DNA of 64,000 nt. Origin: Diphasiastrum complanatum. Lineage: Eukaryota; Streptophyta; Lycopodiopsida; Lycopodiales; Lycopodiaceae. The DNA is taken from NCBI GenBank assembly GCA_029204225.1, contig MU832576.1, positions 1 to 64,000 on the forward strand, given 5' to 3'. Below are positions 34,880 to 43,250 of the stretch, one piece after another; position 1 is the stretch's first letter; the number at the start of each line of letters is the position of its first letter. The translations under genes and the position numbers were made by a program. Below the pieces are notes generated by a model that was given only the letters and a program-made list of their open reading frames with translations, did not search any database and had not been told where the DNA came from.

Positions 34880-36067
34880 ATGCCCTTCTACACAACTGTG
34901 AAGTTTTCCAAATCCCTACAGGATGCCATATTGCATAGCTCCCAACAGCCTGATGTACCAGATAAGTCAAGACATCCGGAAAATGCTGAAGTGATTCATA
35001 ATGTTGACATGAGCTTACTTCATATAGGTGTTGCTAAAGGTAACAACATCACTTTACCAGTGCACTACAAATCTTATCCATTTGTACAAGCCATTCTTGA
35101 TAGTGGGTCTGGCGTGAATATTATCACTCCATCCTTCACAAAGGCATGGGAAATATCCACATTGGATAAGCCTAAGTACAAGTTACGTATGGCTGACCAA
35201 CGAATGACGATATCTGCTGGTCACATAAGCAATTTATCGATCAAAATTGATGGTCTGATTTTCACTATAGAGTGTGTAGTACTAGATTTTCCTGATGAAC
35301 CGCACACCTATCAATTCCTTCTTGGAACACCTTGGTTAGAAATGGCCAGAGTGATTCAAGATTGGAAGAAAAACAAAATCGATTTTGGCAACAAAGACAA
35401 GCGAATATCTGTCGATGCCACCGGAAAGATAAAGCCTGCATGTGTTGAAGATGATTGGTCTTCAACTACTTATGATGACCCCAATAGTATCGATTCCAAC
35501 GTAAAGGGTCGTTACGTGCAGAGTACCAATATCATCAATTGGGAACATGCCTTAGCGACCATCAATTGTGTCAATGCCACTCTTTGTGCACAAGAAGTTC
35601 AAGAAGAGGACCCAACTGAAATCACTATACACTCCAAAGATATCAACACTCCCATCTTGCCCTTGTACATGATAGATGCACTCCCTATTGAGTGGATGTC
35701 TGAAGCTGCCTTTGTTACGAACATATCCACCAATGAGGATGGCATTCTTACTGGGGGAGAACATAAGTTATCTGACGACCAACCAATTTACTTGCTGGAT
35801 CCCAAGCATTTAGGAAAGCGTCGTATACCGAAAGAGATTAAGCTTCCATCACTATTGGCTTGTGTGCAACATCCACAACCAGTTAACACTCATGTATACC
35901 AACCCAAACTAAAAGTCTATCAATGGGATATACACAATGATGAAGTTTTGAACACCATTGACAAAGACTTAGTCCGAGCAACACCACCAAAACATCCATG
36001 CATGCCTACCACTACAAATCCACAGATATTCCGCATGCTAAAAAAAAAATCAAGGGTTCATGTATGA
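34880..36067 (+). CDS. Gypsy-C aspartic protease ORF (395 aa)
   Basis: A single intact frame. An N-terminal spacer leads to the retropepsin core from about residue 70: FVQAILDSGSGVNIIT has the catalytic D-S-G at about residues 74-76, followed by the ILFTIE-like flap region and FLLGTPWLEMARVI, the C-terminal retropepsin signature. After about residue 180 comes a 215-residue tail with no domain I recognise, ending MLKKKSRVHV. In autonomous relatives this tail leads into reverse transcriptase; here it stops. It is the best-preserved gypsy frame in the window. Gag upstream has stops, so separate translation would be needed. Confidence 0.8.
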   Translation: MPFYTTVKFSKSLQDAILHSSQQPDVPDKSRHPENAEVIHNVDMSLLHIGVAKGNNITLPVHYKSYPFVQAILDSGSGVNIITPSFTKAWEISTLDKPKYKLRMADQRMTISAGHISNLSIKIDGLIFTIECVVLDFPDEPHTYQFLLGTPWLEMARVIQDWKKNKIDFGNKDKRISVDATGKIKPACVEDDWSSTTYDDPNSIDSNVKGRYVQSTNIINWEHALATINCVNATLCAQEVQEEDPTEITIHSKDINTPILPLYMIDALPIEWMSEAAFVTNISTNEDGILTGGEHKLSDDQPIYLLDPKHLGKRRIPKEIKLPSLLACVQHPQPVNTHVYQPKLKVYQWDIHNDEVLNTIDKDLVRATPPKHPCMPTTTNPQIFRMLKKKSRVHV

Positions 36068-36114
36068 TTGACTGATAAGCAATTCCAAATGCGTGAAAAG
36101 CTATCCACCTCAAT

Positions 36115-36250
36115 AAATTTTTTCGAGTCTGCTTGCTTTTCGAGTTTGTGAGTTTTTCGAACTTTCTCACTTTTTCAATACCTTGCATTTTTTGAGCTTT
36201 TCGACTTTTTCAATACACTTCATTTTTTCGAGTCTCTTTAGTTTTCTTTC
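36115..36250 (+). repeat. TTTTTCGAG motifs 3' of the Gypsy-C ORF
   Basis: At least five copies of TTTTTCGAG or TTTTCGAC/TTTTCGAA occur in 130 bp directly after the protease stop. They match the leader array 3 kb upstream. Confidence 0.7.
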
Positions 36251-36657
36251 CCTACCTCTGTATTTTTTGGATACGTTTACAGAGATTTCAAAAAAATGGC
36301 CGATTTATGACCACAACCTTCCTGGAGGATCGTGATGATGCTTAATAGTGATGAGAAGCTTCAGGAGTATCTAAAGGCACCAAGCTAGAAAAGGGTGATT
36401 CCCTACTATGCACCAATTAAGAGAAGAGACCCTTGGGAGAAAAAAAACCAGTCGAGCGATAGATCAATTGGCCTTTTATTCCAGAAATTGACTCATGCTC
36501 AACTTTGGTAAAGTATTGAGATGTGCTACTAAAGTTTGGATATGCCTATAGAGGAAGTGCAGATACTATAATCCAAGAAAGTGCAAATTATTGTTAATCC
36601 ATAGCCTTTATCATGACATTGGAGTGCTACTGGGATAAGGAGCTACCACCCATAAAG

Positions 36658-36720
36658 CTAAAGCCACTTGCAATCAAGTGATTTCTTCCCTTGAGGAAGA
36701 TTCACAAGATCCCAAGTATG
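36658..36720 (-). pseudogene. orphan copia RT scrap
   Basis: About 21 minus-strand codons read HTWDLVNLPQGKKSLDCKW, the start of a copia RVT_2 domain (compare TWTLVPLP and VIGCKWV types). No other part of a copia element lies alongside. Short, but the Trp, Leu, Pro and CKW spacing is distinctive. Confidence 0.6.
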
Positions 36721-36770
36721 AATGCTAGCAATTGTGCTAACACAAAGAAAATAAAAAAATAATAAAACTC

Positions 36771-37493
36771 TGTGGCATGTGTTTTGTAAGACCACGTATG
36801 AGTATCTTTCAATAAACTTCAAGCCATGGCATGTGTTTTGTAAGTCCATGAGTAGAAGCTTAAATAATAATAAAATAGCTTAAACTTAGATTTAGAACTT
36901 AGACTTAGGAAACTTAAGATTAGAAATATTTTATCTTAAGTTAGAAGTTCTAGAAAGACTAGGAACAGATTAGTCCCATAAGTTAGTAGACACTTATGGA
37001 AGACCCTCCTTGTCATAAAAGGAGAGGTATTTGTATTGTAAATAACACTTTTGGGATTAAGCTATCTTGATTTCTATTTTGGAGAATTATCATTCTATTT
37101 CATTTGTGTTCCCCTTGGAAAGGTGCATAGCTTGAGGGAAGGTGCTCGGGCCTCCTCTTGCCTCCTTTTCATCGGTTTTATTGTGGCATGTTCATTATTG
37201 CTTATTTGTTTAGTATTAGCTGCAATCTCATTTTATTACCCTGCGGGTGTTAATCTAGGATTAGTCTAGTCACCTTGCTAATTGGGTAAGCCTTAGCAAG
37301 AATTTTTATTGTTGTTACTAATTAGTTTATTTCCGTTTTGGGCACTAGTTGGGTAAGCCTTATTGCTCTCATTCCTGTCCATATTTCTGTTGAAGCTTAT
37401 TGTAGAAACTTAAAAAGTGGACGAATCTCTACATCCCTATACTACACCCGTAAGTAGATCTAGCCACCGCACTCACTAGAAATACTTCCAACA
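36771..37493 (+). repeat. probable 5' LTR of Gypsy-D
   Basis: The right edge is clear: TTCCAACA at 37493 is followed by TTGGCGCCATTGC. The left edge is set at TGTGGCATGT (36771); a second copy of TGGCATGTGTTTTGTAAG at 36826 makes the start ambiguous. ATAAAAGGAGAGG at 37015 is a good TATA box. About 720 bp. Confidence 0.55.
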
Positions 37494-37494
37494 T

Positions 37495-37512
37495 TGGCGC
37501 CATTGCTGCTTT
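37495..37512 (+). other. primer-binding site of Gypsy-D
   Basis: TGGCGCCATTGCTGC begins one base after the LTR. It shares the TGGCGCC start of plant gypsy sites; the distal part differs from the tRNA-Asp version seen in Gypsy-B. Confidence 0.6.
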
Positions 37513-38021
37513 TTAAGTATTTTTCTACCTAGCTTCTTCTCCTTTTTTTCTTTTATTGCTTGCTTCCGTGTTGTATGTTTGCTTGTGTGCTTATCTCTAT
37601 GTACCAACAAACAGTACGTGTCGTCCTACATGAGCTGCGGAGCAACTTCTCAAACCGGGGGGAAGCAACAAAAGAGTCAACTTGGGCATTTTCTTCAAAA
37701 GAAGTGACCGAAGTGACCTTTTTCACAATCAAACAGGTATATCGGAATTCACCAGTCTGTCTGCAGCCTTAATAGACCCTGATCTTTTATTTTATCACCT
37801 CCACGAATTTTGACCACAATCGAATTTTGAGAAAACAGCCTGTTATACTGTCAAAATCTCGTATTTCTCATCAAAATCTTTGTCCTAGAATTTGCCGACT
37901 TCACTGAGGCTAGATCTCATTAAGATCAACCCTTCAGTAGCTCCACGAATTCTATCTCACAAATTTTGCCTGTTTACTGACAGAACATCACATCTTTCTC
38001 TATATTCCCTATTTGTCAGTC
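37513..38021 (+). repeat. Gypsy-D leader, first part
   Basis: The 5' part of the leader ends at the Copia-E target duplication. It shows scattered GAATTC/GAATTTGCC-type words (37746, 37803, 37891, 37947). The remainder resumes at 42559. Confidence 0.55.
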
Positions 38022-38026
38022 AAACC
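38022..38026 (+). repeat. target-site duplication, left copy (AAACC)
   Basis: Five bases AAACC directly before the Copia-E 5' LTR, repeated directly after its 3' LTR at 42554-42558. Five bp is the usual size for copia integrases. Confidence 0.95.
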
Positions 38027-38709
38027 TGTGAAGCATTGCCAAAAATTGGCAAATCTAACTTGATCAAAAACTATGTAGTATAATGTATATTTTGTACATA
38101 AGTGGATTCCACACATGTATGGCCAAAATGCCACGTGGCAACCCACTCCTAATATAGGTTAGGTCAAGTCAAGAGAGTTCGTCATGTCTATTTGGTGGTC
38201 ATCCCTACTTTATAGGACCTACACCTAAGTTTAAGGTGAAAATTTGACCAACTAGCTACCTACCAAGCATAACTCTAGGATCTAGGCTAGGGTTTCATTT
38301 TAGGTCAAGGAGAGTGAGTTAACTTCCTTATTACATGCTGAAAATCCACCTAACTTCAAGAAGGAAGTTGAATTTGCTATGTATTCCCTCTCTCCATAGT
38401 GAGAAGAAAGAAAATTTTTGGAGCTCATTGGCAATCTCAAGCTAGTTCACTATGTACATTGAGTTTTTGTGATCCAAATGAAACCAAATAAATTTCTACT
38501 TGTTTCTCAGGTACTACAGCCTGTATTACACACGTGTGGGCTCGGATTTCAATGTTTATCAATGCTTTTGATTGTTGATGCTTGTTGTTTGTCAAATTGC
38601 CAATCTAGATCAACTTTTTTGTGTCTAGTTTTTTGATAGGCAAGCATCCAATCACTCTTGTGGATATTTTGTAGATCCATTTATGGTCCTAAAGTACAGT
38701 ACTTTCGCA
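38027..38709 (+). repeat. 5' LTR of Copia-E
   Basis: Starts TGTGAAGCATTGCC after AAACC and ends CTTTCGCA directly before the PBS. Aligns along its whole length with 41861-42553. Relative to that copy it lacks TTGAAGGCCG after TCTCAGG near 38510. Confidence 0.95.
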
Positions 38710-38725
38710 TGGTATCAGAGCCAAG
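38710..38725 (+). other. primer-binding site of Copia-E
   Basis: TGGTATCAGAGCCAAG abuts the LTR with no gap. The first twelve bases are the standard plant initiator-methionine tRNA complement used by copia elements. Confidence 0.95.
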
Positions 38726-39144
38726 TACAAGAGCATAAGCCATTGATCTAATGCAAATCCATTTTTAGCAAGTTTTGTTGCTAAAAACTAGTATTGAGAG
38801 AGCAAGCTAGAATCTTGATTTTGCTGAGGAGATTTGATCCCAAACTTGGTAGGGGTCCAAATCCGTACTGTCCACAAGTGTGGGCACCTCTGAACCTACA
38901 TTTGATGCATGGTATTCATTTGATCCAAAAAAATTCAATTTGTGAGCTGTTGGTGTAATTTTTGGTGGAGATCCTAGGACAATCTACCAAGATCATTTTC
39001 CATTGATTAGATTTGAATTTGTTTCATGGAATCTAATTAATCTAGGCTGAGTTCAAGTCCTATTAAGGTTAAAAACAGGTCTTGAAAGTACACCAAGAAG
39101 GAAGGAAGAGATTAAGTCATTTTTTTGTCCAAAAATAGCCAAAA

Positions 39145-39484
39145 TTGGCAAGATTGATTGTAAGTAGATTTCACATCATCTTATCTTCATTCCAACTTTG
39201 TGAGGGAGTGCTAGAACTGAGATTATAAGTCCATTTGTTGGATTAGAAATGAGTGAAAAACTACAAGAGAGAGACCTTAGTGAGTTTCTAGAGACAATCA
39301 AATCCATTTCTTGGCAAGATTTGTGTGAAAGTAGTTTTCACTTCATCTTATCTTCATTCCAGCTTTGTGAGGGAGTGATAGAACTGTGATTATAAGTCCT
39401 TTTGTTGGATTAAAAATCAAATTTGAGTAAAACACTGCAAGTGTGAGACCCTTGTGAGTTTCAAGTCAATCAAATCTGTTTCTT
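39145..39484 (+). repeat. 166-bp tandem duplication in the Copia-E leader
   Basis: TTGGCAAGAT at 39145 and 39311 opens two diverged copies that share CATCTTATCTTCATTCCA, TTTGTGAGGGAGTG and ATTATAAGTCC. The array ends just before the gag ATG. Confidence 0.85.
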
Positions 39485-39506
39485 GTTTGTAGAAGTCACT
39501 AGTAAG

Positions 39507-39854
39507 ATGGGATCTGCTGGAGCATACCTTCTAGAAACTAGTGAGAGATTGAATTCTACAAATTATGCTATTTGGAAGGTTAGGATGGAGTCACTCTTGG
39601 TGCTCCAAGACCTTCATGAGTTCTTGATTGAAGATGAAGATGAACCTCTAGGTGCACAGGAGTTAGCTGGATACAAGAAGAGATCTAGGCTTGCACTTCA
39701 TTGTGTGAAGATGAATGTGAGCAATGATTTGTTGAGAGAAGTATCAGCATGTACTAGTGCTAAAGAGGCTTGGGAGTCTTTAAAATCAATCTATGAATCT
39801 AGTAACACTTCAAGAGTACTCATGCTTAGAAATCAGATTCATGAAGAGAAGTGA
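39507..39854 (+). pseudogene. Copia-E gag, N-terminal part
   Basis: ATG at 39507 gives MGSAGAYLLETSERL, then NYAIWKVRMESLLVLQDL, RLALHCVKMNVSNDLL and SAKEAWESLKSIYES, a standard copia gag start. It ends at a TGA at 39852. In Copia-F the same place has eight more bases after the conserved LRNQI; their loss here shifts the frame. The rest of gag continues in the frame that is open from 39793. An earlier in-frame TTG at 39483 is not a likely start. Confidence 0.85.
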
Positions 39855-41418
39855 GGAGAGTGCACAAGATTATGTACTCAGAATCAAGTCTCTAAATAGG
39901 GAGTTGGCTTCCATTGGAGAGAAGATTCATGATGGAGAGCTTGTACAAATTGTTCGTAATGGTCTAGGAGATGACTTTGCAAATTTGGTCCAAAGTTTTG
40001 CCATCCAAGACACTTTGCCAACTATAGAAAAACTTCACGATGTATTAGTGGCTGAAGAGTGTAGGATGCTCCATGCAAAATCTAGGACGAGTTCCTTGTC
40101 TTTGCAGGATGGTGATGAGAAAGCCAATTTCTCATTCAAGGGCAAAAAGAAGACCAATGGAAAGAAGAAGCATCCAAAGGAGGCCAAAGAAGAGGATGAT
40201 GCATCAAGCTCAAAGGACAAGTCAAAGCAAAAATGCTTCTTTTGTGGAAAGAAGGGGCATTATGCATCTGAATGCTACAAGAGGCTAAGAGCACAAGTGG
40301 AGGAGGACAAACAAGGAAACCTTGCAAAGGAGGAGGAAGAGGATGAATTAGATGTATTCTTGATGGCATCTACATCCTCAGCAACAAGAAATAGCAATTC
40401 AAGAGACAATTGGTGGATCGACAGTGGGGCTAGCTCCCACATGTCTTGTGAAAAGGACTTTTTCTCAACCTTACACTCTTTCAATGATGCTAGAAAGTTT
40501 GTCTTAACTGTAAATGATGAAGAGTGTAGGATAGATGGTGTTGGCACCATCTCTTTGTATCTAGAATCCTCAAAATGCATGGGTCTAGAAAATGTCCTTT
40601 ATGTACCATCAATCACCAAGAATATGCTTAGTGTTGGTCTACTCTTAGAAAGTGGTTTGGATGTCCACTTTAAGCATGGTGTTTGCTTCATCTTGAAGAA
40701 TGATGTTTGCATTGCAAAGGGATTTAAACATGGAAGATTGTTTAAGTTGGAAGCTAGTGTTGCTTTTGAAAGAATGAGCTTGGCAAAGGAGGAGATCACT
40801 CAAGAGGAGATCTTGGCAAAGTGTGATCTTGCTTGCATTGAGGAGCATCAAAAGGTGGAAGATCTTGAGGATCAGCCTCAAAGCATGAGAGTTCCAAGGG
40901 AGTCCTCAATGACAATGGCCAAGTCATCAAATTGCATGCAAATTGCCCATTCAAGTGTGCATCTTGCAAGGGTGGTGAGCATTGGAGAGTCTACTATCTT
41001 TGAATACTTTTTGGAAAGTAGTAGTAGACATGATGTGACTTGTTTCTTACCTTTAAGATTCATGGTGTTTATTACTTTGTATGACAAGACAATGAAATGG
41101 GATGGTTTGAAATCTACATTTGTTGTTGATAAAGCAATTTCATTGGATAACTATTTTTGTAATAGTTTGAATAGAGTCATAAAAGATGAAACATCATTTG
41201 CTTTGGAAATCTTTGTGTCCACATGCTTTGAGCATGATCATTCCAATGTAAGGACCAAAGGATATCCTATTTCAATTATAGGAATAATGGTAGTGTTTTG
41301 CTCTTCAAGTAGAGATTGTAGAATCTACTTGTTTTCCATCAAAGAAGTTGTCAATGGTGGAAATGTGATCTTTCAAAAGTGGAAGATTTGTAAACTTGAA
41401 GAAGCACATTTAAATTGA
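39793..41418 (+). CDS. Copia-E gag C-part, protease and novel tail (541-codon frame)
   Basis: Three parts lie in one open frame. First, the gag C-terminal half (EESAQDYVLRIKSLNRELAS, then a Lys-rich stretch and an intact CCHC knuckle CFFCGKKGHYASEC at 40234-40275). Second, a copia protease (WWIDSGASSHM, catalytic Asp codon at 40420; GLENVLYVPSITKNMLSVG) leading to the usual GRLFKLEASVAFERMSLAK. Third, from about 40800, where Copia-F goes on to the integrase zinc domain (WHKRLGH), roughly 205 codons unlike any copia domain, ending KLEEAHLN. The tail is rich in Ser, Phe, Ile and Cys and has no stops. The first residues up to about codon 16 are read from the wrong side of the gag frameshift. Confidence 0.8.
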   Translation: MNLVTLQEYSCLEIRFMKRSEESAQDYVLRIKSLNRELASIGEKIHDGELVQIVRNGLGDDFANLVQSFAIQDTLPTIEKLHDVLVAEECRMLHAKSRTSSLSLQDGDEKANFSFKGKKKTNGKKKHPKEAKEEDDASSSKDKSKQKCFFCGKKGHYASECYKRLRAQVEEDKQGNLAKEEEEDELDVFLMASTSSATRNSNSRDNWWIDSGASSHMSCEKDFFSTLHSFNDARKFVLTVNDEECRIDGVGTISLYLESSKCMGLENVLYVPSITKNMLSVGLLLESGLDVHFKHGVCFILKNDVCIAKGFKHGRLFKLEASVAFERMSLAKEEITQEEILAKCDLACIEEHQKVEDLEDQPQSMRVPRESSMTMAKSSNCMQIAHSSVHLARVVSIGESTIFEYFLESSSRHDVTCFLPLRFMVFITLYDKTMKWDGLKSTFVVDKAISLDNYFCNSLNRVIKDETSFALEIFVSTCFEHDHSNVRTKGYPISIIGIMVVFCSSSRDCRIYLFSIKEVVNGGNVIFQKWKICKLEEAHLN

Positions 41419-41442
41419 CACCTTATTCAATTCATTGATGGT

Positions 41443-41860
41443 TTGGAGTCAAGTCAAGTGGAGGAGCAAGCTCAAGACCCAAGGACTCCAAGAAGAACCT
41501 TGAGTATCAAGATGGAGCCATCAAGGCTCAATCATATGGATCAAGCAAGGCAAGTTGTCTTTGGCAACATTATTTATGCACTTAAAATTTTAATTGATGT
41601 ATCTTCAAGCGCACAAAATGCCTTGGAATCCATGGCTTGGCATGATGTATAGTTTTTGAAGTGTGCTACATGTATATAGACACCTTTATGGAACATCTTG
41701 TAAGGGATCCTCTAAGAGGTGGTGAAAGATCCTTCATGGACATCATTCTCTATTGGAGTCTCAAAAGTTCTTTGTTTGTAGCTGGATTTTTTAGACACTT
41801 CTAAAAGCTTTCATTCATCTATCAAGAGAGTTGTAAATAGATCAAGCTAAATTTGAGGAG
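41443..41860 (+). other. Copia-E 3' non-coding region
   Basis: A further short frame (41443-41652; QAQDPRTPRRTLS) follows the 541-codon frame with no recognised domain. It could be decayed continuation of the tail. The stretch ends in the polypurine tract AAATTTGAGGAG at 41849-41860, directly before the LTR. Confidence 0.5.
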
Positions 41861-42553
41861 TGTGAAGAATTGCCAAAAATTGGCAAATCTAGCTTGATCA
41901 AAAACTATGTAGTATAATGTATATTTTGTACATGAGTGGATTCCACACATGTATGGACAAAATGCCACGTGGCAACCCACTCCTAATATAGGTTAGGTCA
42001 AGTCACGAGAGTTCGTCATGTCTATTTGGTGGTCATCCCTACTTTATAGGACCTACACCTAAGTTTAAGGTGAAAATTTGACCAACTAGCTACCTACCAA
42101 GCATAACTCTAGGATCTAGGCTAGGGTTTCATTTTAGGTCAAGGAGAGTGAGTTAACTTCCTTATTACATGCTGAAAATCCACCTAACTTCAAGAAGGAA
42201 GTTGAATTTGCTATGTATTCCCTCTCTCCATAGTGAGAAGAAAGAAAATTTTTGGAGCTCATTGGCAATCTCAAGCTAGTTCACTATGTACATTGAGTTT
42301 TTGTGATCCAAATGAAACCAAATCAATTTCTACTTGTTTCTCAGGTTGAAGGCCGTACTACAGCCTATAGTACACACGTGTGGGCTCGGATTGCAATGTT
42401 TATCAATGCTTTTGATTGTTGATGCTTGTTGTTTGTCAAATTGCCAATCTAGATCAACTTTTTTGTGTCTAGTTTTTTGATAGGCAAGCATCCAATCACT
42501 CTTGTGGATCTTTTGTAGGTCCATTTATGGTCCTAAAGTACAGTACTTTCGCA
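41861..42553 (+). repeat. 3' LTR of Copia-E
   Basis: Starts TGTGAAGAATTGCC after the polypurine tract and ends CTTTCGCA before AAACC. It carries the extra ten bases TTGAAGGCCG relative to the 5' LTR. Confidence 0.95.
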
Positions 42554-42558
42554 AAACC
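42554..42558 (+). repeat. target-site duplication, right copy (AAACC)
   Basis: Matches 38022-38026 exactly. Confidence 0.95.
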
Positions 42559-43250
42559 TCTCTGTTAGAATTCGCCATCAAGCCTAAGAATTCGCCCTCA
42601 CAGAGCACAATTTCCCTGTACTATCTGCAAATTCTGAATCGTCAAATTTTTCCAGAAAATCTAAAAAAATCACTATTCTGACATTCAGAATACTTGTTCA
42701 GAATTCGCGAGTATTACAGTTAGATTTATTTGCCTCTCCACGATTTCTCAGCATTAGAGGAGTTCTAAATCCAAGAAAGACCCTATGTAAAAAAAAATTT
42801 ATATATTTTCTCAAATTTTTCTTACACATGGACCAATCAAAACACTCAAATTTGAAATCTACGTAACATAGCTTTTTTGAGTCCACATTTTGATTCCACA
42901 CTAAAAATGGCATAACTTTTTAGTGGTAAGTTCAAATTTAGCGAAGTTTAGTGCATTGGAAAGCGCTCAACAAGTGATTTCCAATTATATGTTACATGAC
43001 ATACTTCTAAGTTATAATTAAAAAGTTATGGCAAGTCAAAAGTATTAGTGTTATAATATTTTAATAATATAAAAGACATCTTGCACGAATTCTTAAAGGG
43101 TCTTTTTGGAGCTCAAATCTCCCCTAATGCCTGTCCGCGAATTCTATAACAATCAGAAAGACCAATTTTTGTCCTACACTATCCATTCTGCAAGCAAACT
43201 ACCCTTTTTGTCAAGTACAGTCCTGCCCTGCTCATCTGTATTCTGCATCA
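42559..43250 (+). repeat. Gypsy-D leader, second part
   Basis: Non-coding stretch between Copia-E and the Gypsy-D gag. GAATTCGC words occur at 42569, 42593, 42701, 43087 and 43137, with near matches at 42629. The middle (42780-43080) is AT-rich without structure that I can see. Confidence 0.55.

Larger units (their letters stand above)
31161..36290 (+). mobile_element. Gypsy-C: gag-protease-only Ty3/gypsy derivative
   Basis: Leader with a TTTTTCGAG array (31961-32945), gag (33027-34690), an intact 395-codon protease frame (34880-36067), then a second stretch of the same TTTTTCGAG motif (36115-36250). No reverse transcriptase, RNase H or integrase is present, and the coding part runs directly into the 3' motif stretch. 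This may be a non-autonomous layout rather than a simple truncation. LTRs are not assigned; the LTR at 30565 may or may not belong to it. Confidence 0.6.
38027..42553 (+). mobile_element. Copia-E: complete, bounded, non-autonomous copia element
   Basis: A 4527-bp element with two LTRs (683 and 693 bp), an initiator-tRNA PBS, a polypurine tract, and AAACC target duplications. It encodes gag and protease but no integrase, reverse transcriptase or RNase H; that space holds about 1 kb of unrelated sequence, partly an extension of the gag-protease frame. The LTRs differ by about eleven substitutions (by eye) and one 10-bp indel, so it is the youngest datable insertion here. It must have been mobilised in trans, plausibly by a relative such as Copia-F. 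That last step is inference. Confidence 0.9.
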
